Positions 22,956-31,494 of a DNA stretch of 33,048 bases are shown here, piece by piece. How positions within the stretch are numbered: the stretch's first letter is position 1; the number at the start of each line of letters is the position of its first letter. A program made the translations under genes and the position numbers. The stretch is taken from the IMG/VR virus record IMGVR_UViG_3300013120_000725, positions 1 through 33,048 of that record; one strand, given 5' to 3'. The stretch is from a virus. The notes below the pieces were generated by a model. That model was not told the origin of the DNA, searched no databases, and saw nothing but the letters and a program-made list of their open reading frames with translations.

Positions 22956-23800
22956 TGCTGAAGATCGTGAATGCCAGAGTCCAATCATTTGATATCGACC
23001 ACTTCGATGTGTGGTGGGAGATCGAAGATGTCAACGAGGACGTTCTCAATTATGATTTTGAGATTCTTCGCAGTGAATCTCCTGAAGGTCCGTGGGATGT
23101 TCTTACTGAGAAATTTCAGGACAGATATATGTTCCGGGACGGGACAATTCCTCGTCCAATATTCAACCGTAACATTTATTATAGAATTCGTATTACAGAT
23201 AGACGTACAAATGAAGTAGAGGAATCTGAATCAAGAGAAGCAATTCCTCCTCCTTCATTAAGAGCCTTGGAAATAATTCGCCAAAATTTTATAAAGCTGA
23301 GAGAGTTTAATGGGCGGAAGGTTTTAATTTTTCCTATAAGAACTTTTGGTCAGAGCTGTCCTCATTGTAGGTTTGATGATATCGATGATGTAAAAATAGT
23401 ATCTCATTGCCCTACGTGCTTTAGTACTGGTTGGGTTGGTGGCTTTTTTCATCCAATTGAATCTCTGATGATGATAAATCCGGAAAGGAAAGTTATTCAA
23501 GTATCTGATTCCGGTAAGACAGAAATAGCTTTAACTACCGCTTGGACTATTCCCTATCCCACATTAAAAGAAGGAGATCTGATAGTAGAGGCGGAGAACC
23601 GGAGATGGACTGTTGTACCTGATAAGACTATAGAGATACTTCGTCATCCCGTAAAGCAAGAGATTCGTTTAAACGAGGTTATTTATGGTGACATGGCTTA
23701 TAAGGTTCCGGTAGACTGGGAGATGGACCCAATACAGGCCGGTCCTGCAAGAGAACTTACCATGGGCAGGAGTCACGAGGAGATGCATCCTGATGCTTGA
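22955..23800 (+). CDS. Neck-type structural protein: FnIII-like domain plus zinc ribbon
   Basis: The product is 281 residues from the ATG at 22955, which overlaps the previous stop (TAATG); longer forms from 22874 have no such support. Residues 1-92 look like a fibronectin type III beta-sandwich (VWWEI...NYDFEILRSESPEGPW...YYRIRITD). Residues 135-160 hold C135-x-x-C138 and C152-x-x-C155 followed by TGWVGGFFHP, a zinc-ribbon arrangement. The C-terminal 110 residues are beta-rich. This domain pairing before a tail-terminator candidate and the sheath suggests a neck or head-tail connector protein. It overlaps the next gene by 8 bases. Confidence 0.72.
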   Translation: MLKIVNARVQSFDIDHFDVWWEIEDVNEDVLNYDFEILRSESPEGPWDVLTEKFQDRYMFRDGTIPRPIFNRNIYYRIRITDRRTNEVEESESREAIPPPSLRALEIIRQNFIKLREFNGRKVLIFPIRTFGQSCPHCRFDDIDDVKIVSHCPTCFSTGWVGGFFHPIESLMMINPERKVIQVSDSGKTEIALTTAWTIPYPTLKEGDLIVEAENRRWTVVPDKTIEILRHPVKQEIRLNEVIYGDMAYKVPVDWEMDPIQAGPARELTMGRSHEEMHPDA

Positions 23801-24137
23801 TGATATAAGGCTAAGAGCAAAAATTGCTCAAATAACAGAAGAGCAATTAAAAAAACAAAGACAAGCTCGATATAAACGTATGCTGCTTTATAGTCTTGCC
23901 GGGGCAGCAGGTTACGGTGCGGGTACTGGGGCTTCTCATCTTGCAGCGCGTTTTGCTGCTAGTACAAATTACGGCAAAAAGATAATGGGAATGCCTATTT
24001 CTGAACGGGCCAGAAAACTGGCCCCTTACGTAGGTTTAGGAACCGGAGCAATGGGTCTTGCAACGGCTATGATTTGGGGCGAGGCTAAGAGAAGGGCGGA
24101 AGAGGAAGCTACCATAAAGGACCATATAAGAGAATGA
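23793..24137 (+). CDS. Small protein with two hydrophobic helices
   Basis: This 114-residue protein starts with GAGGAG 10 bases upstream. The N-terminus is a charged helix with RAKIAQITEE, a KxA motif. Two Gly/Ala-rich hydrophobic segments lie at about 30-47 and 78-95, separated by a basic loop, and the C-terminus is charged. It could be an integral membrane protein (a holin-like topology is possible) or another internal virion protein; its KxA motif favours the latter. It overlaps its neighbours by 8 and 4 bases. Confidence 0.68.
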   Translation: MLDDIRLRAKIAQITEEQLKKQRQARYKRMLLYSLAGAAGYGAGTGASHLAARFAASTNYGKKIMGMPISERARKLAPYVGLGTGAMGLATAMIWGEAKRRAEEEATIKDHIRE

Positions 24138-24883
24138 CAGAAGCAACTACAATACCAGAAGCAACAAGGGGACTTTCTAGTATTGGCCTGGACCCTCTTA
24201 CTTTTATACAGCTAAATGTTGTATGGTTGCTGCGGGTTGTTTTTGAGGGCCAAAAGGTAGGGGACTTAAAATATACGAAAGATAAAGCTCAAACGGAAAT
24301 GTGGGTTGTATCAGAAAGAATAGATTTTGACAAAATGCAGAAACTGCCTTCGATAGTTGTGAAAATGGGAGGTACATCAAGTGCGAACCTTGCCCTTGGA
24401 CAACAACTTACACAGTATATACATACAGGAGATCAGGCCAAAGTTGATCTGGAATTATCAAATATGATTTTTCACTGTATTTCTGAAGAGCCTCTGGAAG
24501 CCAGGAGATTAGCTTGGATTGCAAGATCTGCGGTACGAGGTCTCCGAACAGTCCTTAACCGAAGGGTGGGACTGCATAACATAGGTGATAGAGTTGCAAT
24601 AGAGCCTATTGCACCCGTAGAAAATGGCATAGTTTATAATGGCGGAAAGGCTGACTTCTTTTCCGCCAAGGTAGTTGTACCATTCCATTTCCCTGATAAT
24701 TGGACGGTACAGTTTTTAAATACTGTCCCTCTCTATCAAATAGAGCTGGGGCTGCGGCAAACGAGAAGTAGCCGCATTACACACATTTGGGATGGTCAGT
24801 CGAGCAAGCCTCGCCGGGTCGAAGATGGCGACCACCGGAAGCCAGTGCGAATCACGGCCTCTCAGCAACTAGAAGAGGAGTAA
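24134..24883 (+). CDS. Putative tail terminator/completion protein
   Basis: The gene encodes 249 residues, overlapping the previous gene as ATGA and ending 4 bases before the sheath gene. The sequence is mixed alpha/beta: a strand with LPSIVVKMGGTSS, a long helical section (DLELSNMIFHCISEEPLEARRLAWIARSAVRGLRTVL), then beta-rich segments and a charged tail. This order (strand, helices, strands), with the location directly before the sheath, fits tail terminator proteins, which cap tube and sheath. The similarity is structural guesswork, not a family match. Confidence 0.6.
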   Translation: MTEATTIPEATRGLSSIGLDPLTFIQLNVVWLLRVVFEGQKVGDLKYTKDKAQTEMWVVSERIDFDKMQKLPSIVVKMGGTSSANLALGQQLTQYIHTGDQAKVDLELSNMIFHCISEEPLEARRLAWIARSAVRGLRTVLNRRVGLHNIGDRVAIEPIAPVENGIVYNGGKADFFSAKVVVPFHFPDNWTVQFLNTVPLYQIELGLRQTRSSRITHIWDGQSSKPRRVEDGDHRKPVRITASQQLEEE

Positions 24884-24887
24884 CCAA

Positions 24888-27800
24888 ATGACTCTACCAG
24901 CACCTTTACCCAAACCGAAAGTCGAAGTATTACAAGTCTTCGAATCGGTATCTCCGCAGATTGCAGCCGCAACTCTGCGCCCTTGTATTATTGGGCCGGG
25001 ATACGAAGTCCTTGAAGCATTGCTTTCAGACAGTTCGATTAACACTGACGCATTGGCATTGACCTATTCCCAGATGCCTCTGGTCTTAAACCAGTCTTCA
25101 TTTCCTGCACCGAGAGGAAATGGTGACGAGTTGGACTATCTGGAAGAAACCATTCGCTTATTCTATTTGGATGGCTCTGTGCTTGTTGAGCATGAGAGGG
25201 ATCCAGGTGATAGTGTTATGGGGCCGATGTGGATGTGGCTGACCGCCAAGGCCGGCCTTATATCTATGGGCCACCCTATTGATGTTTACGGAGACCCTCA
25301 ACCCATTGCAGGCTTAGGAGGTACAACCTTCAAGTTCCAGCTTGATAACACAGTCAGAATTGACGAGTCTGCTGATGTTATTGTTAATTTCTCAGAGGGA
25401 GATATTCTCCCGGAGGATGCGGTTGAGCAAATTAATACAGCAGCAGGCAAAACCGCAGCCAAGCTGTGGATTAATCCAGAAAACTCTGCACAACATATTC
25501 TATTGATGTCCAGTAAATTTGGTGCGACAGGATCTGTTACTGTCCGCGATAGTGGAACAGCCAATGGTATTATTGGTCTTGGATGGGATACTGATGGAGC
25601 AGTTGCGATAGAGCAAAGAGTCGAAGGCGCAGGGCTAAGAGGCGCGGATGATTTTGATGGCGACACGACTACTCCGTGGATCGAGCTTTTTTATGGCTCC
25701 TACGGAGATAATCGTACAGGCAATTATATCGAGGACACTACCTTTACTGTTGGTGAATATCCTGGAATGAATGATGTCGCCAATCCTACACTAATGACTC
25801 CTACACCCGCATGGATGCTTTTGTTATTTGATACGCCAACTTTTTATACGCAGCTCTTCGAGGCGCCTGATACTGATGACACAGACGAGATGAGCAGATG
25901 GAATTGGGTATCTTCTCTACCTAAAAGCTTACCTCTTGCCATGGACTTCACTGGGTATATCAACGACCCAGGCCCGGAGTGGATGACTAAATCCGGTGAT
26001 ATCCTTTATACGGATGGAAGCGTCCCCGGGGGAGCTGGCACCGAAGTATGGAAAGTAGAAAAGGAACGGATTAAGCTTGGAAAGATTAACCTTTTGGCAT
26101 CCACATTTGATGATGACGGAAATGCTCTTACCAAGGTATATGATCCTATTGAAGTAGGTACTCCGCTCAATGATCTGCCTTTTGCCCCGAAATATTTCTA
26201 CGTTCGAGCGCAAGGATTGGAATATGCCAGTACTTACTCTATTAACGAGCCTGCTGTCATTGATTCGCCTGATCCTACTGATGTAGAGCACCAGCCAGCT
26301 AGAATATTGGCAGATCATCCTCTTCCCGCAGCTCCAATTAATCTGCAAGGGCTGAAGTTGACTATTTCCCTGCAAGATTTCGAGACTGAAGAGTGGCTTG
26401 ATTCTTTTACCAAAACAGTTACAGATGGACCGTATGCCACTCATATTGACCTTGTAACCGGCCTCAATACTCTTTTTAGTGGAGAGGGTATTGAATTCTC
26501 TACAGTTGTCAGGGGCGTTGAGTTCGTGACTCCTGCAATTGCCTCTCCGGTTACTTTTACCGCGGGCCAATCCTTTAGCATTACTCTCAATGATATTATT
26601 TGGGAATATACTATTCAGGCGGGTGACGAAGGAACCTACACTGCCGATCAGCTCGTAGTTTTCTTCCAGGGACAATTTGAGGATCTGGGCATTGACGCTT
26701 TTGTTGATGTTTGGGTGGATGTGGATGACCAGGTACATATCTGGGCTAATAATTTACAGGCTGGTTATGCTCTTTACGCCGATAACATTGATGGGGGTAT
26801 TGGTTTTGGTGCTGGTTCCGGTTCTACAGTATTAGTTGCTGAAATGCCGATTGTAAACGACCCGGCTATTATGGGAGATGGATATGAAGGCGCAAAGACC
26901 GCTTTCCGTATTCAGCCTCCAGTAGACAAACCGGCTTACCCGATTCTAGGATTTGACCTTGATACTGTGCCTTTCCTTGAAGGCCGTGGAAGAGATCCTG
27001 AGTATAATGGAACAGAAGTCGAGACAGCAGTAATTGAGAGTATGTATGCTGGAGCAGGGCCTCCCGCAGCAAACATTGATCTTCTTTCCGACAAACTGTT
27101 CTGGATAACTCTTACAGATAATACAGGAATCCATGATTTCTTTGGAGTGGTTCCTCAATTAGATCCTTCCGGTCCTGCTCCTTGGGGCAGTGTTGGTGAT
27201 ATTGTGGATTATCTTAACAACACAATTTCTCTTGGATTTGATGCTCTTGGTGTTGATTTTATCAGCGCTCCTTGGGGAGGTACTGATGGAAGCGATCCTC
27301 TTATTATTTTTGAAGAGGAAAATGACGCAATCCTAATGCGATTCAACTCCAATGGCCAGCTTGACATTCACAACTTTGATGATGGCAACGATCTTTTTGG
27401 TGTTGCGCAAACAGGGCCTACCTTGCCCACTGTTTTTGTTACCAGTGCCGCTTATACCATTAACGGAACCAATGGACTGGACTTCTCCTTCTATTTGGAT
27501 CTTCGCGCTGACCTGTACAATACAAAAATTACAGGAAACTCAATCTACACGATTGTAGAAGACATTAATGGTCTGTTTGAACTTGACTCTACAGCGACAC
27601 CTATAGCTGAAGTTATTGACTCAGGTACTGCTAAAAAGTTGCGCCTTACCAGTCCCTTGGAGGGGTACGGTTCCTTTATCTCGATTGTCGATTGGGAAAC
27701 AGGTACCGCTGCAGAGGCTATGAGTTGGGATAATGAACTTACAGAAGGAATAGCCTACGGGATGGGAAGACCGGATCCTGATTTCTATCTATCCTTTGGG

Positions 27801-29285
27801 AATGTTGTTCTGGGCGCTGAGTGGTTACGGGATGCATTAATGGGCCAACCTACCGCAAGTGCTTCCGCACAGGCATATATGCAATACAAAGCTCTCCGTC
27901 TTGATATTACCGCAATGGCGGAGAATCCCGCACTTCAGGTCTTTGAGCAAGCTACGACACTAATGACTGAAATGGACCCGGTCACTACCGATAACCCATT
28001 AGCATTGGGTATGTACTTTGCCAAGTTAAATGCTCCAGGTATCTCAGTTACCGGAATTGGTATCCATGATATTAGTTCTGCGAATGAGATGGGAACGCCT
28101 CTAGGATACATGGCGGCGTTTGAGTTCCTTCAGTCCGAGGATGTCTATACCCTGGCGCCTCTTACTTATGACGCTACAGTCCATCAAATGCTGAAAGCTC
28201 ACATTAACTATATGAGCGAGCCGGAGCAAATGGGCGAGAGGATAGGAGCTTTCTCCGCTGAAATGCCTACCAGAGAAACTTCAGAAGTAATTCATTCAGG
28301 TCTCTCCGCTAATAGAGCGGCAGGAGATGTGGAGAATTCTATTACTCTGGATGCCAATCCTAGCGCAGCTCTTCAAGCCGCGGGTATTGAGGATATTGGT
28401 AATATTACTTGTGCACAGGAAGTTTTCCTGGAGATAGCAGTGTCTACGCCAGCCGGTTCTGAATTGAGGCACTATAGTATTTCTGCTGTCAATGGTGTGA
28501 TAGCTATATTCCGTACCACTTTTTCTGAGGACGAGAACGAAGATGGGTTTTATACACTGACACCTCTTACTGAAGAAATTATCAATGCGGACTGGTCACT
28601 TAAGATTCGTGGCAGCTCCTTGGTACTGGCTTCTGGTGCGAGGGATCTGCAGAAAACAGCAGAGACTGTGGCTCAGATGTATAACAGTTACCAGGACAGG
28701 AGAATGTACTTCATTTTCCCTGACCAACTTGTTGCCAATTTAGGCGGGCCGGATCAGGTAATTGAAGGATATTATGGTGCCTGTGCCATGGCTGGCATGG
28801 TTGGGCAGCAAGCTCCCGCTCAGCCCTTTACTCAATTTCCGATAGTTGGATTTACCGGGGTCAAGGGATCTAATGACCAGTTTACCCAATCACAACTCGA
28901 CCAAATGGCTGGCGGTGGAGCTTATCTCCTGATTCAGGAATCAGAAGGAGCTCCTTTAGTTTGTCGCCATCAGACCTCCACAGACCTGACTTCAATTGAG
29001 AAAAGAGAACTCTCAATCACCAAAACTATAGATTATACTGCCAAGGTACTGCGTACGGCAGTAAGGCCCTACATCGGGCGGTATAACATCACTCAGAGCT
29101 TATTGGACACCTTGGGGACTATCTTGCAAGGTTCCATAGGCTTTATTATTGAATCAGGGAACCTAAACGCTGCAGCCATCAAGAACATCGTTCAAGATGC
29201 TACTCAGCGAGACAGGATATTAATTGACGTGGAGCTTGATGTTCCATATCCTTGTAATTACATCCGCATTTCCCTTATTGTATAA
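24888..29285 (+). CDS. Giant tail sheath protein with inserted beta modules
   Basis: The product is 1465 residues, about two to three times the usual sheath length. The C-terminal half is a recognisable sheath core. Residues 1038-1126 (NPLALGMYFAKLNAPG, TPLGYMAAFEFL, DVYTLAPLTYD, MSEPEQMGERI) form the central domain, and 1270-1465 form the conserved C-terminal domain (DRRMYFIFPDQL, GYYGACAMAGMVGQ, ...RHQTSTDL). The sheath contracts around the tail tube at infection. Residues about 145-250, 480-550, 550-650, 728-845 and 851-950 look like repeated modules resembling the flagellin-IN beta motif, inserted ahead of the core and probably displayed on the sheath surface. The ribosome site is GAGGAG, 9 bases before the ATG. 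A hairpin follows. Confidence 0.9.
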   Translation: MTLPAPLPKPKVEVLQVFESVSPQIAAATLRPCIIGPGYEVLEALLSDSSINTDALALTYSQMPLVLNQSSFPAPRGNGDELDYLEETIRLFYLDGSVLVEHERDPGDSVMGPMWMWLTAKAGLISMGHPIDVYGDPQPIAGLGGTTFKFQLDNTVRIDESADVIVNFSEGDILPEDAVEQINTAAGKTAAKLWINPENSAQHILLMSSKFGATGSVTVRDSGTANGIIGLGWDTDGAVAIEQRVEGAGLRGADDFDGDTTTPWIELFYGSYGDNRTGNYIEDTTFTVGEYPGMNDVANPTLMTPTPAWMLLLFDTPTFYTQLFEAPDTDDTDEMSRWNWVSSLPKSLPLAMDFTGYINDPGPEWMTKSGDILYTDGSVPGGAGTEVWKVEKERIKLGKINLLASTFDDDGNALTKVYDPIEVGTPLNDLPFAPKYFYVRAQGLEYASTYSINEPAVIDSPDPTDVEHQPARILADHPLPAAPINLQGLKLTISLQDFETEEWLDSFTKTVTDGPYATHIDLVTGLNTLFSGEGIEFSTVVRGVEFVTPAIASPVTFTAGQSFSITLNDIIWEYTIQAGDEGTYTADQLVVFFQGQFEDLGIDAFVDVWVDVDDQVHIWANNLQAGYALYADNIDGGIGFGAGSGSTVLVAEMPIVNDPAIMGDGYEGAKTAFRIQPPVDKPAYPILGFDLDTVPFLEGRGRDPEYNGTEVETAVIESMYAGAGPPAANIDLLSDKLFWITLTDNTGIHDFFGVVPQLDPSGPAPWGSVGDIVDYLNNTISLGFDALGVDFISAPWGGTDGSDPLIIFEEENDAILMRFNSNGQLDIHNFDDGNDLFGVAQTGPTLPTVFVTSAAYTINGTNGLDFSFYLDLRADLYNTKITGNSIYTIVEDINGLFELDSTATPIAEVIDSGTAKKLRLTSPLEGYGSFISIVDWETGTAAEAMSWDNELTEGIAYGMGRPDPDFYLSFGNVVLGAEWLRDALMGQPTASASAQAYMQYKALRLDITAMAENPALQVFEQATTLMTEMDPVTTDNPLALGMYFAKLNAPGISVTGIGIHDISSANEMGTPLGYMAAFEFLQSEDVYTLAPLTYDATVHQMLKAHINYMSEPEQMGERIGAFSAEMPTRETSEVIHSGLSANRAAGDVENSITLDANPSAALQAAGIEDIGNITCAQEVFLEIAVSTPAGSELRHYSISAVNGVIAIFRTTFSEDENEDGFYTLTPLTEEIINADWSLKIRGSSLVLASGARDLQKTAETVAQMYNSYQDRRMYFIFPDQLVANLGGPDQVIEGYYGACAMAGMVGQQAPAQPFTQFPIVGFTGVKGSNDQFTQSQLDQMAGGGAYLLIQESEGAPLVCRHQTSTDLTSIEKRELSITKTIDYTAKVLRTAVRPYIGRYNITQSLLDTLGTILQGSIGFIIESGNLNAAAIKNIVQDATQRDRILIDVELDVPYPCNYIRISLIV

Positions 29286-29297
29286 AGGGAGCTACAA

Positions 29298-29338
29298 AGC
29301 CGTTATTGGTAGTTTTGAGCAAGCTACTAATGACGGCT
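29298..29338 (+). repeat. Hairpin after the sheath gene
   Basis: AGCCGTTATTGGTAG (29298-29312) can pair over 15 positions with CTACTAATGACGGCT (29324-29338), two pairs being G-U in RNA, around an 11-base loop. No T-run follows; the next ribosome site (GAAGGA) and ATG at 29352 come within 14 bases. It may reduce read-through or protect the sheath mRNA, giving different levels for sheath and downstream genes. Confidence 0.55.
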
Positions 29339-29351
29339 GAGAAGGACTGAA

Positions 29352-29861
29352 ATGAAGAAAACAGCTCAACAAGCTCTTTGGGAGATAAGTAATAATCCCT
29401 TTCCGTATTTGATAAAGGTGGCTATCTCTGGTTCTCCAGCAGGTAATGCGGGAGGGAGGTTTATTCAATCTCCTATTTTAGATGTAAGAGGAAACCCTTA
29501 TATAGTTGATAGGTTTAGCGGCAAACCTGCACCTACTCCCAAACCTCCAGGGAGAATAGGCTCGCTTATACAGAATGCAGGTAGATCCCAACTAGCTCAA
29601 AAAGCTAGTTGGTACGGGACGAGGGCTCAAGGAGGACTTATGCGTGGATTACCCTATATGGCAGCCTCTCTGCCTATTATGGGTACTTTGGCTGGTATAG
29701 CCACCCGGAGACCAACAGCCCCACCTCCCGCAAGCTCAGGATTGTTGCGATTACTTTCAAGGCACAAAGGGTTGGCTTTAGCCGGCGGGGCTGCGGGAGC
29801 TGCGGGAATGTTTCTTAGAGGGCGCAATAGTGCAAGAAAGGAACAGCAGTATTATGAATAA
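29352..29861 (+). CDS. Gly/Ala-rich protein with NPFPYL module
   Basis: This 169-residue protein has GAAGGA before the ATG. It begins MKKTAQQALWEIS, with NPFPYL at 15-20 and IKVAIS after it, closely matching the N-terminus of the protein at 9369. The middle is Pro/Gly-rich. A hydrophobic segment lies near 100-118 (YMAASLPIMGTLAGIA) and a Gly/Ala stretch near 140-157. The C-terminus is basic. The function is unknown; the shared module suggests a common targeting or maturation signal. It overlaps the next gene by 8 bases. Confidence 0.72.
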   Translation: MKKTAQQALWEISNNPFPYLIKVAISGSPAGNAGGRFIQSPILDVRGNPYIVDRFSGKPAPTPKPPGRIGSLIQNAGRSQLAQKASWYGTRAQGGLMRGLPYMAASLPIMGTLAGIATRRPTAPPPASSGLLRLLSRHKGLALAGGAAGAAGMFLRGRNSARKEQQYYE

Positions 29862-30285
29862 GCTCGGGCAAGCTTTGGCAGTTTCTCATCTATGTCGTCA
29901 ATCGCAAGTTGCTGATATGGAAAAGGTGGCTGCTTTTGGGCAGGCAATAAAAAATATTGTTCAACTCGGGAGGTACGGCGCTAGTAGAGGTACACCTCAA
30001 ATGCTGAAAAATTGGGGCCAGCTTGGTGCTTATGGAGCAAAACAACACCCATATATGGCCGCTGGAGCAATTGCTGCGGCTGCTTCTCCGCTTTTGTATA
30101 TGGGAGGCAAAGCCTTAGTGCGTCGTGCAGCTATGCGTGGAGCCCAAAAAGGAGTAGGCGGTATGTTTGGTAAAGGAGCTTTTGGACAATGGTGGAAAAA
30201 ACAACCTTTAGGAATTAAAGGCATCATGGGCGCCAGCGGGGCTGGGGCTTCTTTTGGTCTTGGTAATAGAGCTGTGGGAAGGTAA
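29854..30285 (+). CDS. Gly/Ala-rich protein with GQLGAYGA repeats
   Basis: The product is 143 residues from the ATG at 29854; a GTG at 29830 is possible but less likely. After MEKVAAFGQ at 22-30, two related units occur, VQLGRYGAS (36-44) and GQLGAYGA (55-62), followed by a hydrophobic stretch (YMAAGAIAAAASPLLYMGG) and a basic Gly-rich tail. The second unit is near identical, in protein and DNA, to one in the protein at 9369, evidence of duplication within the genome. The ribosome site is weak (AAAGGAA, distant), so coupling to the previous gene is likely. Confidence 0.7.
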   Translation: MNKLGQALAVSHLCRQSQVADMEKVAAFGQAIKNIVQLGRYGASRGTPQMLKNWGQLGAYGAKQHPYMAAGAIAAAASPLLYMGGKALVRRAAMRGAQKGVGGMFGKGAFGQWWKKQPLGIKGIMGASGAGASFGLGNRAVGR

Positions 30286-30287
30286 TA

Positions 30288-31475
30288 ATGGGTTCTTCAT
30301 CTTTTATGCCCGGCGCGCAAATGGTACAAACAGCAGCTATGGCTGGTGGAGCTGCATCGTTGAATCCCTCTCTTCGGCATGTCCCATTATTACCTGGAGC
30401 CCCAAATACAGGAATTTCCGGACCCAGAATAAATTCCGGTAGCACGGCAAGGATACCAAAGTCCCCAAAAGTAATTAAAGCCCCTAAAGCTTCAACAACA
30501 ATGGGGAAACTTGCTTCGGTGGATAGTGTTTGGAATTATCCGGAAGAATATTTGCTGAAACAAGCACAACTCGCGGTTCCTATAACCCTGGGTACTTTGG
30601 GAGTAGAAAATACTTTACGACTGGGAAAAGGAATTGGAGAAGGAACACAGCTTATTGCAAAGAAATTGGCTAAGTTAATTGTTACGGGAAGTAAAGCAAC
30701 CCACAAAGGTATCGGAGCAACAGCCGGATATTTAAAAGGCAGAAGTCTAGGAGGCAGGGCCTTAAAACCGGAAACAACTTCTGCTCTTTTTCCTGGGGCA
30801 TCCGGTAAGTCTTTTTCTAAAGGAATGAATAAAGGGTTTGCTGCTACGGCTGATAAAGCCCCAGCGACTATGCGGGGAATGAGATTCGCTGATAAATATA
30901 AAATCCCTCTCATTGCCGGAGGTGGTGGGACAGCGCTATCCGTTGCGGCCCGTAGACCCAGACAAGAACCAGACTTCTTTGAAAATCCAAAAACCGGATC
31001 TGATACAGGAGACAAAGTAAGGTCCTACTTAAAGCACGTTGCTATGTTTACTGGGGGCTCTGCGGCGGTTGGTGGGATTACAGGCCTTGCAGGAAAAAAG
31101 CTTAGGATACCGGAAAAGGCAATCATACTTCCTGTTCCAGGAATGACTGAAGTATTGTTCGGTACTAATGTTGCGAATACCGCAGCTAGAGCAGGAAGAG
31201 CTATCGTAAAAGGGCAAGGCAAACCTGCAGCTAAAAAAATTATACAGAGTGAAGTTGATCACCTAAAAGGCCAGCTTACCGGAGCACAGCAAGCCCTTGC
31301 TCATCCCGCTGACTATTTAGCAGGAGAAGGAAAACGGGTGGCAGATACGTCCAAAGCTCTATACACTAGAGCCAAAAACGTGCTACCTTCGAGATACAAG
31401 GCCGCTGATCGGTCTACTGAAGACCTTGTAGCTTTGACCAAACTGTTTGGGAAGGCTACAAGAAAAACACTTTAA
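30288..31475 (+). CDS. Large Gly/Ala-rich basic protein
   Basis: This 395-residue protein has GGAAGG upstream of the ATG. The first 70 residues are Pro/Ser/Gly-rich and probably disordered. MGKLASVDSV then WNYPEEYLLKQAQLA at 82-96 is a looser version of the NPFPYL box. The rest alternates Gly/Ala-rich hydrophobic stretches (at about 97-107, 208-222 and 252-267) with basic segments. No known domain is seen. It lies between sheath and tube and could be a minor tail, tape-measure-like or ejected protein; it is short for a tape measure. Confidence 0.7.
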   Translation: MGSSSFMPGAQMVQTAAMAGGAASLNPSLRHVPLLPGAPNTGISGPRINSGSTARIPKSPKVIKAPKASTTMGKLASVDSVWNYPEEYLLKQAQLAVPITLGTLGVENTLRLGKGIGEGTQLIAKKLAKLIVTGSKATHKGIGATAGYLKGRSLGGRALKPETTSALFPGASGKSFSKGMNKGFAATADKAPATMRGMRFADKYKIPLIAGGGGTALSVAARRPRQEPDFFENPKTGSDTGDKVRSYLKHVAMFTGGSAAVGGITGLAGKKLRIPEKAIILPVPGMTEVLFGTNVANTAARAGRAIVKGQGKPAAKKIIQSEVDHLKGQLTGAQQALAHPADYLAGEGKRVADTSKALYTRAKNVLPSRYKAADRSTEDLVALTKLFGKATRKTL

Positions 31476-31494
31476 CTAAAGAGGAGAATGAATC

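Noticed and set aside
25929-26738. 269-codon minus-strand open frame inside the sheath gene
   Set aside because: It is fully antisense to a well-supported sheath gene, with no ribosome site, motif or domain; it probably arises from codon bias.
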